The translations under genes were made by a program, and so were the position numbers. Shown here piece by piece: positions 22,806-33,993 of a DNA stretch of 64,000 bases (position 1 is the stretch's first letter; every line of letters starts with the position of its first letter). The notes under the pieces are model-generated. The model searched no databases. It was not told where the DNA came from and saw nothing but the letters and a program-made list of their open reading frames with translations. The stretch is from Tupaia tana (lineage: Eukaryota > Chordata > Mammalia > Scandentia > Tupaiidae). The stretch lies in the NCBI GenBank assembly GCA_026018925.1, contig JAKSZU010000008.1, positions 11,263,626 through 11,327,625 of the forward strand. The letters are read 5' to 3'.

Positions 22806-22848
<43 letters not shown>

Positions 22849-23081
22849 ATAGGGCTTGTGCGCTTGCCTGACAGACAGAGAGAGACAGAGAGATAGAAAG
22901 CAAGAAATCGCCCCCCAGGGGTGATGGCCACACCACAATCCCTTCTCCATTTTCTTCTCGGGATCTTGGGCACGCACACACACGTGCCCGGCGTGAGTTT
23001 AAGCCACCGGGTCCAGGACGCGAACCACGGTTGACTACATGGGAGTCCAGAGACATAGCCATTACACTAACTGCTGGTCCC
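22793..23081 (-). mobile_element. SINE-A, very young, with an internal 37-T run
   Basis: Exact 15-bp TSD gagcctggaaatctt at 22778-22792 and 23082-23096. Box B GGTTCGCGTCC. The usual GGTTTTTGC has become 37 T (22809-22845). Confidence 0.95.
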
Positions 23082-23096
23082 GAGCCTGGAAATCTT

Positions 23097-23925
23097 AATG
23101 GTAGATGGTGAGGATTCTCAAGGCCAGAGACTCAAAAGGTCTGGGCCACTCGGCACACCATCCATGATCTCCAAGCTTTCTGAAGGAGTCCTGTTAGAGG
23201 AAGCTAAGGTGAAGGGCAAAGTGTGGGGAGAGAGGGAAAGTTTAAAAAAGAGAGAGAGATCCATACCTCCCTGAGTTTTCCTAGGCTCCCATGGGATAAA
23301 GAGAAATTTAAATACAACCCACAACCCACAAGCCAGAATCAGTGGGGCTAGAAATAACTAAAGAGATATTTGATACAAGTCAAAGGTCTCTGAAGCAAAA
23401 GCTTCAGAGTGGTAAACCCAAACCAGGGTCCAGACAGAGGACATGGCTGAGCCTTAGAAAATCCACACACAATGTCATATGAGATGGTTCCAAGTCCAGA
23501 GACCAGTGGAGGTCCCATTACTGCCGGCATAGAGAATATGCAGTGGGTTACGTTCTCTGAGGGGGCTGGAAGAGCCTGGAAGCCAGGGATCTCTCTCATA
23601 ATGCTGGGGTCATACATGACACAAAGGAGTGGGGGAAAAGGCAAAGGAAAAACTTTAAACTTAACTATTTTCCTGAGAGAGATTGAGTTTAACCTTCAAG
23701 TGGAAAGATTAGGAGTTTTGCCATTAGAGGAAATGGTTATTTCTGAGCTAATCTAAGTTCAGCAGCAAAGGATGTACTATAGTTCTATGCCTGCTGTGAT
23801 GTCATACTGGATACACCCGGTAAAAAAAAGTTCTACCTTTACTAAGAACAAGTTTTATAATCTTCGCAGGTCATCAAAGCCATATTGTCAAGCCTCAGGT
23901 GTCCCTCATTCCCTTCATGAAATCT
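23097..23925. other. Unassigned sequence
   Basis: No SINE, and a 94-codon ORF at 23472-23756 without a recognisable domain. I do not support a gene. Confidence 0.45.
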
Positions 23926-24400
23926 TGATTCCCTTTTCCAACAAGTATTTATTGAGCAACTATTAAGTGTAATAGCTTGTTTCTTCAAGATTAATGAAAT
24001 AAGACTGGTGGAAAAATAAGCAGTGAGGGTGATAGGTACTACACAAGAAGGTGCCATTGAACATAGAGGAAGGGCAGTTAAACACCAGGACTAAGGAAAG
24101 GCTATTCAGGAAAAGCTTCCAAAAAGATGTGATGTCACTTAAGCTGAGTTAGAAGGAGAAGAAGAAAAGAGGAAGAAAAAATTGGTGAGGGTTATAAATG
24201 GGAAGATGAAGAGGGTAAGGGAGAAGAAAACAATGACTAGTTCTTAGCCAGGGAATTGGAGGGCAGTGGAGTCTCATTCTAAAAAGAAATAGCATGCACA
24301 ATGACTGAGAGGTAGGGGAGGGAGAAGCAAAGTTTCAGGCGTTAGGTGAGGAGGGAATACCACAGAGGATTTCTCACAGTAGAGGAGAGATTAAGCTCAA
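23926..24400 (+). mobile_element. LINE L2-like remnant
   Basis: CAACAAGTATTTATTGAGCA and the downstream GAAATAGCATGCACAATGAC / GGAGAAGCAAAGTTTCAG order resemble L2 3' sequence. Highly diverged. Confidence 0.4.
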
Positions 24401-24410
24401 CACTAAATAA

Positions 24411-24619
24411 GAGGAGACTTTAAACATTCATGGAAAAATGGAATTAAAGTATGAGCTTATTTTGGTAAAAAAATTTTGAATTTCATGCATAATATTGGGT
24501 CATTGGGAAAGTCATAGACATTTTTACATAATAAAGCATAGAGAAATACATCATGACCTTCCCAACAACTTAATATTTTCACACTACACATTTTCCATTA
24601 ACATTTTGAAGACCCCCTC
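24411..24619. mobile_element. MITE family M, copy 2, composite
   Basis: Ends GAGGAGACTTTAAACATTCA and TTTTGAAGACCCCCTC are inverted repeats. The internal TGGAATTAAAGTATGAGCTT and TTTTGGTAAAA segments match other copies in reverse orientation. A second palindromic element sits at about 24492-24574. Confidence 0.65.
24492..24574. mobile_element. Nested mariner-like palindromic MITE
   Basis: Left arm ATATTGGGTCATTGGGAAAG and right arm CATCATGACCTTCCCAACAA are near-perfect reverse complements, bordered by TA. About 83 bp, no coding capacity. Confidence 0.65.
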
Positions 24620-24930
24620 ACATAACAAGGAAAAGTGATCACTTATTCCCAGGAAGCAGAGTGAAGGTCGGTGGATGAAAAATTAGAAGAGAAACATCAG
24701 GAATAAGGGGGATTCTGACTAAACTGACCTGCCAGGATTCTTAGAAAAGCCAGGCCAGAGTGATTGGACATCACTTGGGGAATGGCAGAGGATGAGGAAC
24801 TTGATCGGATATAAGGGTCACCAGATGTTGAGACAGAAAATTTTGGCTAAACTGACTGATGATTCATGCTAGAATTGGACTGCACATGAAAGAACACAGG
24901 AGCCAAAAGTCAGATCCAATCCAAAAGAAC
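24620..24930. other. Unassigned sequence
   Basis: Nothing recognised between the MITE and the SINE-B. Confidence 0.4.
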
Positions 24931-24933
24931 TCA

Positions 24934-25160
24934 GGCCCAGCTGTGGTGATATAGTGTAGGATATCACTCTGTCACACTGGATCCATATGGAGGATCCATA
25001 TGGAGGATCCGAGTTGGGTTTCCAGGTCAACCTGTACTCATCAGGTGCTGGTCTGACTGGCTAGGAAGGCTAGAGGAAGTGGGATTACAGTGTGAGACCC
25101 TGCTGAGGGTGTCTGTCACTCGCAATAGAAATAAATATACTTGAGAGAGAGAGAGAGATG
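24934..25160 (+). mobile_element. SINE-B
   Basis: GGCCCAGCTGTGGTGATATA head, ACTGGATCCATATGGAGGAT with a small local duplication, GAGACCCTGCTGAGGGTG, ATAGAAATAAATATAC tail then (GA)n. Confidence 0.75.
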
Positions 25161-25323
25161 AGAGATGTCAGCAGAACCCTACTAGAGTTTGATCTAGGAG
25201 AGACTCTTGGTGCCCTATTAGATTCTTGATATGAGGGAGGAAGGTGGGAGCCTCATCTTTACCACCAGCATTAACTCACTTTTGTAGTTCACGTGCCCCT
25301 TTATTTCTTTTGGCTGAAGTCTT

Positions 25324-25595
25324 TTTTTTTTTTTTTCTTTTTTTGGAGAGGTTTTTGCTATATGTTGCATGCACTCGCCAGACAGACAGAGAGAGACAGA
25401 GAGACAGAAAGCAAGAAATCACCCCCCAGTGGGGATGGCCACGCCGCAATCCCTTCTCCTCCATTCTCCTCTCAGGATCTTGGGCACGCACGCACATGCG
25501 CCCGGCGTGAGTTTAAGCCACCGGGTCCGGGACACGAACCGCGGTCGACTACGTGGGAGTCCAGCGACATAGTCATTACTCCAACTGCTGGTCCC
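25324..25595 (-). mobile_element. SINE-A, young
   Basis: TSD ttggctgaagtctt (25310-25323) against ttgggtgaagtctt (25596-25609). Box B GGTTCGTGTCC. CpG-rich head is well preserved. Confidence 0.93.
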
Positions 25596-25609
25596 TTGGG
25601 TGAAGTCTT

Positions 25610-26890
25610 ATGCAGATAGACCTTGCTTTTTTATTTAATAGCATTTTTGAAGAAACATTTATTAATAGTTATAGAACAGTCAAATATAGCTATATTAATA
25701 AAATTATGCTGGTTTTTTTTGTGTTGTTATATTTTTTTTTAGTGTTAGACTTCATTAAGAAATTTTGACCTACTTTTTCGCCTTTAATGAGTTTTTAAAC
25801 TGAACATTCACCTTCTCATTTCCAGCGGAGTAAGGAAGAAATATCAAATACTGGGAACACAAAGGGTAAGGATATCTAATTTCTAAAATAGAGACCAGCT
25901 GGGAAATTGTCAAAAATGCTAGAGGAAAGTTTGTGCTATTCTGGCCTTTCATCAACATTTATTAACTCTGTTGTGCCACGAGGGTCTTGAAGACCTTTAG
26001 GATGTTGGTTTTTTCTTCCTATCTCTTGTCCTGGAGAAATTCAGTCTTAGCAAGATGAAAAGCAGGCAGACTAAAACAGATGAGAACAAAATAGAACAAC
26101 ATTTTCTTTCTCTATGTACTTAAAATATGGAAGGAGTAGTAAGAGAGGGAAGCAGTTCTGTCTTCCTGGGTGCAAAAGCCAAAGAAAATCTAACTTGGTT
26201 CTTTTAAATATGGCCGAAAACTTAATTTGTTCTTAAGACTCATCCAAATGAGAATTTGAAATAACTCTGGCTAACAGGGCTGAAGTGTACCTTTGTACTT
26301 TCTATGAAAAGAACCGCTTACAGAGCAATCTAAAAATGTAAGTATGAGAAATGCTTAAGGCTCAAAACTATTTTAGGGCAATTTGGAAAACCACTTTGTA
26401 TGTAAATTTTGTTCCTAAACACTGCATATCCTCATAAATGATCCATTTATTAAAGCATTTACTTGGCATAGGGGTTTCCCTTTCTACCCATCAGCATCTT
26501 CACAGAGTGTGCCTAAAGTACTTTAAAGTAATTAAATAAAATTGCTTAATATTCTGAACCCCAAGTTTTTATCATGTTGATGGTCTCTAAATTTCACTCT
26601 GCAAAGAATGTGTCACATTTGCAAACTAGGCCATAGGGAGACAAAGTCAAATCTGGTGGAAAAGGTGAATGATTCATCGAAAGCCTCATAGTGTGTGAGC
26701 AAGGACTCGTTGTCTTACCAAATGCCTGCAGCACACAAACAAGCTATTCTTGTAGGTGAAAATAAATATTTGTTTGCCAGTGATTTGGGACTTGTGCTAA
26801 ATAATAATGGTTTCCCATGTTGTCAGTTTGTTGACGAATCACGTAAGGTCAGCACCAAAGGGACAGTGGGTGGAGACGCTTGGGTCTGAG
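25610..26890. other. SINE-free AT-rich stretch, possibly conserved non-coding
   Basis: About 1.3 kb free of lineage repeats. 26200-26890 looks unique and has no obvious decay pattern. A 64-codon ORF at 26695-26889 has no recognised motif. Conservation is untested. Confidence 0.35.
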
Positions 26891-27002
26891 GGCATGCTGT
26901 GTCCACATTCTGATCCTCATGATCATTGAATATTTTTTGTATGTGGTAGAAAAGTAAATGTTACCTTATTTGGCCAATATAGTGTGGTCAAGTCAAAGAT
27001 TT

Positions 27003-27263
27003 TTTTAATTTTGGGGGGAGAGGTTTTTCCTATAGGGCATGTGCGCTCGCCAGACAGACAGAGAGAGACAGAGACAGAAAGCCAGAAATCACCCCCTAGG
27101 GGGATGGCCACGCCACAATCTCTTCTCCTCCATTCTCCTCTTGGGACCTTGGGCACACACGCACACGCACTCAGCGTGAGTTTAAGCCACCGGGTCTGAG
27201 ACTCGAACCATGGTTGTCTACCTGTGAGTCCAACAACATAGCCATTATGCTAACTGCTGGTCC
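27003..27263 (-). mobile_element. SINE-A, first of a pair
   Basis: Reverse SINE-A with GGCATGTGCGCTCGCC and head TAACTGCTGGTCCC. Target copies caagtcaaagattt at 26989 and caagtcaaggattt at 27264. Confidence 0.92.
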
Positions 27264-27277
27264 CAAGTCAAGGATTT

Positions 27278-27547
27278 GTTTCTGTTTTCGTTTTCTTTTT
27301 GAGAGATTTTTGCTATAGGGTGAATGCGCTCACCAGACAGACAGAGACAGACAGAGAGACAGAAAGCAAGAAATCACCCCCCATGGGGGATGGCCATGCC
27401 TCAATCCCTTCTCCATTCTCCTCTTGGGATCTTGGGCGCGCATGCACACGCGCCCAGCGTGAGTTTTAAGCCACCGGGTCCGGGACGCAAACCACAGTCG
27501 ACTATGTGGGAGTCCAGTGACATAGCCATTATGCTAACTTCTGGCTC
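27278..27547 (-). mobile_element. SINE-A, second of a pair
   Basis: Reverse SINE-A from the T-rich tail to TAACTTCTGGCTC. The target caagtcaaggattt occurs again at 27548-27561, making three target copies around two SINEs. Box B reads GGTTTGCGTCC. Confidence 0.92.
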
Positions 27548-27895
27548 CAAGTCAAGGATTTTGAGAGGAGTTTATCCTGGATTATCAGGGTGGTCCCTAG
27601 ATCCCATCACAAGTATCCTTATAAAAGTGACAGAAAGATGCCACAGACAGGGGAAAGAGGCCACGTGACCAGGGAGGCAGAGGTTGGAATGATGGGGACA
27701 CAAGCCAATGGATGTGGCAGCCTCCAAGACACTGGAGGACACAAAGAACAACACAGATCTTCCCTCCCGGGCCTCCAGAGGGAGCATGGCCCTGCCAACA
27801 CCTTGACTGCAGAACTGTGAGAGAATAAATCTGTGTTGTTTTAAACCACTCTGTCTGTAGCTATTTGCAATAGCAGCAATAGGAAATGAATGCAG

Positions 27896-28079
27896 TGTCT
27901 CATTGCATAGGAAACCAAGGCCCTGAGAGCCCTGCCTCAAGACATACCACTACTATGAACAGACAGAGGAAGAAAACAAGTTCTCTCTTACCTGGAGCTC
28001 CAGGTCAGCACTGGAAGCCACTCCAGTCTCCTCTATCTTCCTTTTACACTTGACCTAATTGGTCTTTTTGTCTCTCTCT
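27896..28079. other. Unassigned spacer
   Basis: Nothing recognised. Confidence 0.4.
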
Positions 28080-28330
28080 TATTTTTTTTATTTTTATTTA
28101 GGTTTTTGCCATAGGGCATAGGCACTCGCTGGAGAGAGACAGAGAGAGGTAAAGTGCTATATCAACCCCCAGGGGGATGACTACACATTTCCTTCTCCAT
28201 CCTCCTTTTGGGATTTTGTGCACGTGCATGTGCACGCCTGGTGTGATATTCAAGCCACTGAGTCTGGGACTCAAACCATGATCTGCCATGTGGGAGTCCA
28301 GTGCCTTAGCCACCATGCCACCTGCTGCCT
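28080..28330 (-). mobile_element. SINE-A, older
   Basis: T-rich tail, AGGTTTTTGCCATAGGGCAT, CTTCTCCATCCTCCTTTTGG, head degraded to CACCTGCTGCCTTAG. Confidence 0.8.
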
Positions 28331-28901
28331 TAGCCTTTCCCTGTCTTCATAGATCCCAGGTCATCAAGCTCTTCAGATTTCCTTCTTTTGGTGGACTTCT
28401 TTCTCACTCTATTAGTCTCTTTCTGCATTTGTCTCTATTTTTCTAGCCTTCTTCTATGGTTCACCCCAAAGTCTGCTCTCAGCTTCCTTTTCCTGGTCTT
28501 AGCATTTCCCAGAGAGATCACATTCTTCATTTGACCCCAAAGTTTCAAAGACTCTTTGCAATGCTCAGCTGTGTTATTACAGCCTTGACTTCTCTTTTGA
28601 ACTCTGAACTCATTTTACCTGTGGTCACTGGGTGGCCTGCTTTACTCCGAGGGCCCAGGGCATCTCAACGGTGACATGTCAGAAACCAAACACTTGCTCC
28701 TACAAACCTGCTTCCTCCTTCCTCCCCTGCCTCACTGACCCATATCCAACCTGAGCATTCTGCAGTCATTGCTTCCTTGGCATCTCTAAACTGCATCCCA
28801 AATGCCTGTTCTGATTCAGAATATCACAATAATCTCTAGCCGGATCTTCTCTCAGTTCTACCTTTGTACGTTTTTCCTATAAATCCTTGTATTAACATCT
28901 A

Positions 28902-29031
28902 TGAGGGATCGCCAGCAAGTCTATGAAAAATACATAGTATGAGAAAAAGTATGCCTGGGTTTCAATCTTTTCGCATCAAAATAAACTCCTACTTGAATTC
29001 CATTTTTCCACAACCTTTTGAAGTCCCCTTG
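28902..29031. mobile_element. MITE family M, copy 3, uninterrupted
   Basis: Left end TATGAGGGATCGCCAGCAAG, right end CCTTTTGAAGTCCCCTT, with GCATCAAAATAAACTCCTAC and GAATTCCATTTTTCCAC between. About 130 bp, a good example of the simple form. Confidence 0.65.
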
Positions 29032-29033
29032 GA

Positions 29034-29515
29034 TTGCTGGGGTAGCAAATCACTACAAACTTGTTGGCTTAATCAATACATTGTGTTACAGCTCCACGGT
29101 TTAGAAACCTGACAAGTCTCCCTGAACTAAGCCAAGGGGTGTCACCTGGGCTGTTTCTTTCTGGAAGTTCTAGGGGACACCTATTTCCTTGACTTGTTCA
29201 GCTTCTAAAGTCCGCCTGCAACCCTTGGCTCATGGCCCCTTCCTCCGTCCTCAAAACCAGCAATATTAGGCCAGGTCCTTCTCAAGCTGCCATCTTTCTG
29301 GTTCTCTTCTGCTTCCCTCTTCTCTTAAGGATGTTGGAAAATACCTTGGACCCACCCTGATCACCTAGGATAGTCTCCTCATCCCCAAATCAGCTAGTTA
29401 GCAGCTTTAATTCCAGCTACAACCTTAATTCCCCTTTGAGATGTAAGGTAACACATCTGTAGATCTTCAGTTTAGGACATGAACATCTTTGGGGGTCATT
29501 TTTCTGCCTACCACC
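29034..29515 (-). mobile_element. MaLR (MLT1-like) LTR
   Basis: Reverse LTR landmarks: AATCACTACAAACTTGTTGG, TTCTAGGGGACACCTATTTC, AACCTTGGCTCATGGCCCCT-like region, ACATCTTTGGGGGTCATTTT, CTGCCTACCACC. Sits directly beside MITE copy 3 inside an L2. Confidence 0.7.
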
Positions 29516-30060
29516 CCCTCATCTCTATGCTCACAGCCCCCACCCTGATCTTGGCCCTAATTTACTTTGTTTTACAAAGACGTTTTTACTGGCCTCCCTA
29601 TATCCGGTATCTGATGCACACTCGCCCCCAATTTGTCCATCTTCTTCCCCATTGCCTATAATTCCCTAGGCTTGCTGCACCCAGACTGCCCGCCTGACTG
29701 ATGCAGAGACTGCACCTAACATCCTGCATGCCGGGCGGGTGCACTGGCCCTTTCTCACGCGTATGGTTAATGCTGAACTTTTTCTCATGCTGTTTCTCCT
29801 CCTGGCATATTCGTTCTTTCTTCCCTGTCTGGTTCACATGCAGTTTCACTTCAAAACTCACACAAACTATTATCAGCTCGCTTGAGCTTTCTAAAACTTC
29901 CTGCAAATCCAGCTTTCCTGTATGCATCTCTTGCGACGTAGTATTCTGGCTATTTGTGTGTCTATTTCTTCCTCCAAGCTTGACAGTGAGTGCATTGTTT
30001 ATTCACTCATCCATCCATTCACTCATTGTCCCTACATGATTGAGCATGTACTATTTGCTA

Positions 30061-30570
30061 CAATTAGGGGCAATAAAAATAGGTAAGGCAGGAGTCCATG
30101 CTTTTCAATAAGGAGTAGTCTTTCCAAGGAGAAAGACCCATAATCAGAAGGAATCATAGTTTATGCCTTATGATATGAAAATAATAATGACTAAGATGAT
30201 AAAAATTTTACTGAAAAGGTGTTTAATGAAACACTACACCTGGAAGAAAAAAATAGAAAACATATTTAGTGCAGCGTACACAGGAAGTAATTCTGAGAAG
30301 GTATTTGAGAAAGACTTCATAAAATTGTGACATTTCATCTGGTTCCTAGAAAATAAATACAGAATTCTAAACATAATCGAAGTAAAGGGAGATGTCTTTC
30401 ATCCTGGCATTCTCAATAACTAGGAGGTGTTTGTTAAACTAAATGAGAAGTTGGAAAATTGGGATACATGTAGGGGGTGACTATTAAAGGGAAATAGACC
30501 TGGAATGGGAGCAGGTACAGAAGGGTGCTTTTCAAAATAGAGGACTAAGCACTGCTCAAAATGTGGACTG
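30061..30570. other. Unassigned AT-rich sequence
   Basis: No repeat or gene that I can support. Confidence 0.45.
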
Positions 30571-30573
30571 AAG

Positions 30574-30735
30574 AACCAGAAGGTAGTGTGGTAGTAAAGG
30601 CCCTGGACTTCCACATGGCCAGCCATAGTTCAAGTCCTGGGCTTGATGGCTTACTTTCTTTCTCTCTCTGTCTCTTTCTGGTGAATTAAAAAAATAATAA
30701 CAGTAGTAAATAAAATTAAATAATTCTTTAAAAAA
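30574..30735 (+). mobile_element. SINE-A-short
   Basis: GAACCAGAAGGTAGTGTGGT head, box B GTTCAAGTCC, then TGATGGCTTACTTTCTTTCT and the AAATTAAATAATTCTTTAAA tail. Confidence 0.8.
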
Positions 30736-30985
30736 TGCAGTCTGTAGACCACCTTCATGGGGGTGGGTCACTCTTGGTGAGGGGTGGGGTCCTAACATTG
30801 CAGAATCTTGGCCTCTGCTCACCTGGAGATCAGAAGCAGCAGCTGAGGTCCATACATTGAATTGTTTAATAAGCCTTAGTACACTACTGTATCAGAGCTG
30901 CTGAACTCAGGTTGAGAATGCAGAACAAGATGAGAAGAAAGTTGAATTAGAACTGATACAAAGGTTAGCTGTCCACATTTATCAG
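30736..30985. other. Unassigned sequence
   Basis: Nothing recognised. Confidence 0.4.
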
Positions 30986-31200
30986 TTATTCAACTTATGT
31001 TTACAGAACAACTTTATCTTAGACTCTTGCCTAGGCATAGTTATGAACAAAAAAATAAAATTCCAACCTCATGAAGCATCATTCCAACAGAGAAAAGCAT
31101 AAAACAAGAAGTTACAAAGATCATGAGATAAATTTGTTTAATAGTAAGGGCAGGAGCTTCACAAAGCAGTACCATTGAGATGTGCCTGAGGGTATGACAA
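30986..31200 (+). mobile_element. LINE L2-like remnant
   Basis: TTATTCAACTTATGTTTACA, CTTGCCTAGGCATAG and AATTCCAACCTCATGAAGCA recall the L2 3' region. Poorly preserved. Confidence 0.35.
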
Positions 31201-31470
31201 AGATAGGGAGCAAGAATAGCTTCACTTGCTCCTGCTACAAAACAAGCATTAGCCTGCTAAATCCTGGTGGAAAGGGGGCAGGTGAAAGGGGGTGAGGTTA
31301 GAGAAATAGGTAGAAGCTGAATCCATCAGGGTAACCAAATGGGGTTCACAGGAATGAGGAGTCTCCCAAGCCATGGACCCTCTGTTCTAAAAAAAAGTCC
31401 CAGACAGATCCAGACAAGTTGGTCATGGTCACCCTAGGCTACAGGAAAGCATTTGATTAGAAGAGCATAG
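31201..31470. other. Unassigned sequence
   Basis: Nothing recognised. Confidence 0.4.
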
Positions 31471-31474
31471 GTTT

Positions 31475-31562
31475 GGGGCCAGCAGGTGGTGTGATTAAGG
31501 TGCTGGACTCCCACAGGGCCAACTACGGTTTGAATACCGGACCTGGCTGCTTACTTTCTTAC

Positions 31563-31593
<31 letters not shown>

Positions 31594-31663
31594 GGTGAGC
31601 GCAGGTGCCCTGTAGCAAATTTAAATAATAACAACAATAATGAATAAAATATTTTTAAAAAAC
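31475..31663 (+). mobile_element. SINE-A-short
   Basis: GGGGCCAGCAGGTGGTGTGA head, ACCTGGCTGCTTACTTTCTT junction, (CT)n, CCCTGTAGCAAATTTAAATA, AATGAATAAAATATTTTTAA tail. TSD gaagagcataggttt against gaggagcatgggttt. Confidence 0.85.
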
Positions 31664-32060
31664 AAAGAGGAGCATGGGTTTAAATTAAGTAGCTAGGCCC
31701 AATGTATGATATGATGTCAATGTACTAGCATCAGCACATTCCTGGATAGAGGACTGATTAGCCTGGGGGTAGTCAGAGAGGACACTTGCAGGAGGGTATT
31801 GCCAACCTACAGGTGAGAACGATGGTTGTCTGAAAGTAAGTAGTGACAGTGGAGATGGAGGGGAGGTGAACAGATTCAAAATCTATCTTGAAAGTGGAAA
31901 CAAAAAAGTGTTGCCAGTGGCTTTTAGGTGGGAATGAGGAAAGGGAGGAGTGCAAGATGACCCTGGGGCAGTCTTTTATCTGGGCGGGTGACACTAAGGA
32001 AGCTACTGTGTCAGTGGAGAAGAAACATCTTTGTGGAGATTGCAGGTAGGTCGTTTGCTA
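31664..32060. other. Unassigned, possibly L2-derived
   Basis: The layout is reminiscent of L2, but no segment is decisive. Confidence 0.3.
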
Positions 32061-32064
32061 TGTG

Positions 32065-32190
32065 AAGGGTCTTCCAAAATTTTGTCAAATGCATGCTACA
32101 AAAAAATGTGCACAGATTTTCCATCTTTTTACACCAACATAAACTCATATTTTATTCTATTTTTTTTTTCATGAGCTTTTAAAAGTCCCT
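32065..32190. mobile_element. MITE family M, copy 4
   Basis: GAAGGGTCTTCCAAAATTTT left end, TTTTTACACCAACATAAACT inside, CATGAGCTTTTAAAAGTCCC right end. Confidence 0.6.
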
Positions 32191-32830
32191 TTCTTCAGGG
32201 GTGGAGCTCAGCATGGAGTTCAGGGCTGGACTGAAAACCATGCGATGGAATTGAGGAATTCACTGACTGAGTGCTGCACCCCCAGGCTCCTCCCCTGGAG
32301 CACCCTCTGCTACACGTTACCTCAGGGCATACCTCCCACAGTCACTCTTGTGATCTGTGTCCACGTCCTCACCCGCACCGCAGGGCTGGGGCTGCATGAC
32401 TTCTTCACCCAGCCTCACGCCCTAATGCAGCCCAGTCAGTGTAGTAACTGCTTCCTTGGCTAATACATAAACCCACCGAGGGAGGACATTGTGCTAGGGC
32501 CGTGGTAACCAGGACTGTGCTAACAAGCTCCCCTGCTGTCCAACCTTCCACCCTTTACACAAAAGACAGATGGGATGCAGCTGGAACTCATTCCCCCCTT
32601 CAGAATTTGAGTCTTTCTGACAAAGGAGGACACAGCCAGATGACAGAACACTGAAACTGCATGGGCACGTATGTTTTATAAAATCTCAAATTGTCATTCT
32701 TTGGCCTAATTTTTCACTCAAGAACACAGATGGGTAAGATTTTTTTTTTTTAATTTGCATAGAGACAAAATAGAAGTCTACCCCAAAGTGACAACCTCAT
32801 AGTACCAAGCACAAAGTAAATAATAAATGC
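32191..32830. other. Unassigned sequence
   Basis: GC content is higher than its neighbours at 32200-32500. No exon-like signal that I can defend. Confidence 0.4.
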
Positions 32831-32833
32831 TAT

Positions 32834-33100
32834 TAGGTGGGTGCATAGTGGTTAAGGTGTTGGGCTCCAACATGGCTGACCACCACTTGAGTCCTAGACC
32901 TGGGGGCTTGAAACTCATGTCGAGCACATATGCATGTATGCCCAAAATCCCAGGAGGAGAACAGAAGAGAAGGAATCGCAGTGTGGCCATTCCCCCTGGG
33001 GTGATGATTTCTCACTTTCTATGTCTCCGTCTCTGTGAAGCATACATACCTTATAGAAAAAAAATCTCGCTCTGAAAAATAAATTAACAAATAAATAAAT
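32834..33100 (+). mobile_element. SINE-A, older
   Basis: TAGGTGGGTGCATAGTGGTT head, AGGAGGAGAACAGAAGAGAA body, (AAAT)n tail to about 33100. Confidence 0.8.
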
Positions 33101-33161
33101 CCTATAGCCTTCTGGAGCAACTTCAAATGGCTTCCAAAATGATTCTTTTTTAAAGAATTAT
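33101..33161. other. Short spacer
   Basis: Nothing recognised. Confidence 0.4.
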
Positions 33162-33311
33162 TTAACTTTATTTATTTATTTTAATTTGACCAGGGAGGGA
33201 CACAGTGAGTGAGAGAGAGTGAGAAAGCAAGTCACCAGGTCCGGGACTCAAACCACGGTTGGCCATGTGGGAATCCAGTGTCCTTAACCACCATGCCAAC
33301 TGCCAGCCCCC
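33162..33311 (-). mobile_element. SINE-A-short
   Basis: Tail reads GAATTATTTAACTTTATTTA on this strand, then GAGAAAGCAAGTCACCAGGT joined across the deletion, and head GCCAACTGCCAGCCCC. Confidence 0.78.
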
Positions 33312-33355
33312 CAAAATGATTTTTAAGGTGATTTTTTTTTTAAGTGACTCTTCAA

Positions 33356-33642
33356 GGGGCTAGCAAATGGCATAGCTGTTACATTACTGGACTTGCACAT
33401 GGCTGTCCACCATTCAAGTCCTGGACCTGGTGGGTTGAAACTCACGCTAGATGTGTGTAGATGTGTGCCCCAAGATCCTAAGAGGAGAATGGAGGAGAAG
33501 GGATGAAGGGATTGCAGCATGGTCATCCCCACTGGGAGGTGATTTATCACCTTCTCTCTCACTATCTCTGTCTCTCTCTCTCTCTGTATGGCAAGTTCAT
33601 GTGCCCTAAGGCAAAACCTTCTACCCCACAAAATAAATAATG
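33356..33642 (+). mobile_element. SINE-A
   Basis: GGGGCTAGCAAATGGCATAG head, CTAAGAGGAGAATGGAGGAG body with a small duplication (GAAGGGATGAAGGGATTG), CCCTAAGGCAAAACC end. Confidence 0.85.
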
Positions 33643-33707
33643 GTGATTCTCAAAGGTTGCTGTCTATTATAGCTCTTTGAGCATGGCATTTATGGTTTTC
33701 TTTCTCA

Positions 33708-33993
33708 GGCCAGCCCTCAGCCCAGTGGTTAAGGGAGCCAGATCCTACGTGGTCAACCATGACTGGAATCTCACCCTCAGCTACTTGAAAAACACACTAG
33801 GCACATACGTGTGTATGGCCCAAATCCTAACAGGATGAAGAAATGGAAGGGAAGGATTGCAACATGACTATGGTTCCTCATTGGGGTGGCAGGTGCTTTC
33901 TCCCTGTCCCTCTCTGTCTAGCCGTCTGTCTTTTTCTCTGGAGAGTAAACACACACCACCTGGTGATTTAAGAAAAAAGAAAAGGAAAAAAAA
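33708..33993 (+). mobile_element. SINE-A2
   Basis: GGCCAGCCCTCAGCCCAGTG head, AGCCAGATCCTACGTGGTCA, GGATGAAGAAATGGAAGGGA body, A/G-rich tail. Confidence 0.8.

Larger units (their letters stand above)
26895..27895 (+). mobile_element. MaLR (MLT1-like) LTR split by two SINEs
   Basis: The left part (GTCCACATTCTGATCCTCAT, AATGTTACCTTATTTGGCCA) and the right part (ATCCTGGATTATCAGGGTGG, CAGAACTGTGAGAGAATAAA, GTTTTAAACCACTCTGTCTG) follow an ancient MaLR-type LTR. Two SINE-A copies lie at 27003-27547. Confidence 0.65.
28500..30060 (+). mobile_element. LINE L2 split by a MITE and an LTR
   Basis: The left part (28500-28901) has AACACTTGCTCCTACAAACC, CCATATCCAACC and CTCAGTTCTACC. The right part (29516-30060) has CATCTCTATGCTCACAGCCC, TACTGGCCTCCCTATATC, GTGCACTGGCCCTTTCTCAC and a final TTCACTCATCCATCCATTCA region. 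The order matches L2 ORF2 and 3' end, but no intact ORF remains. Confidence 0.6.
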
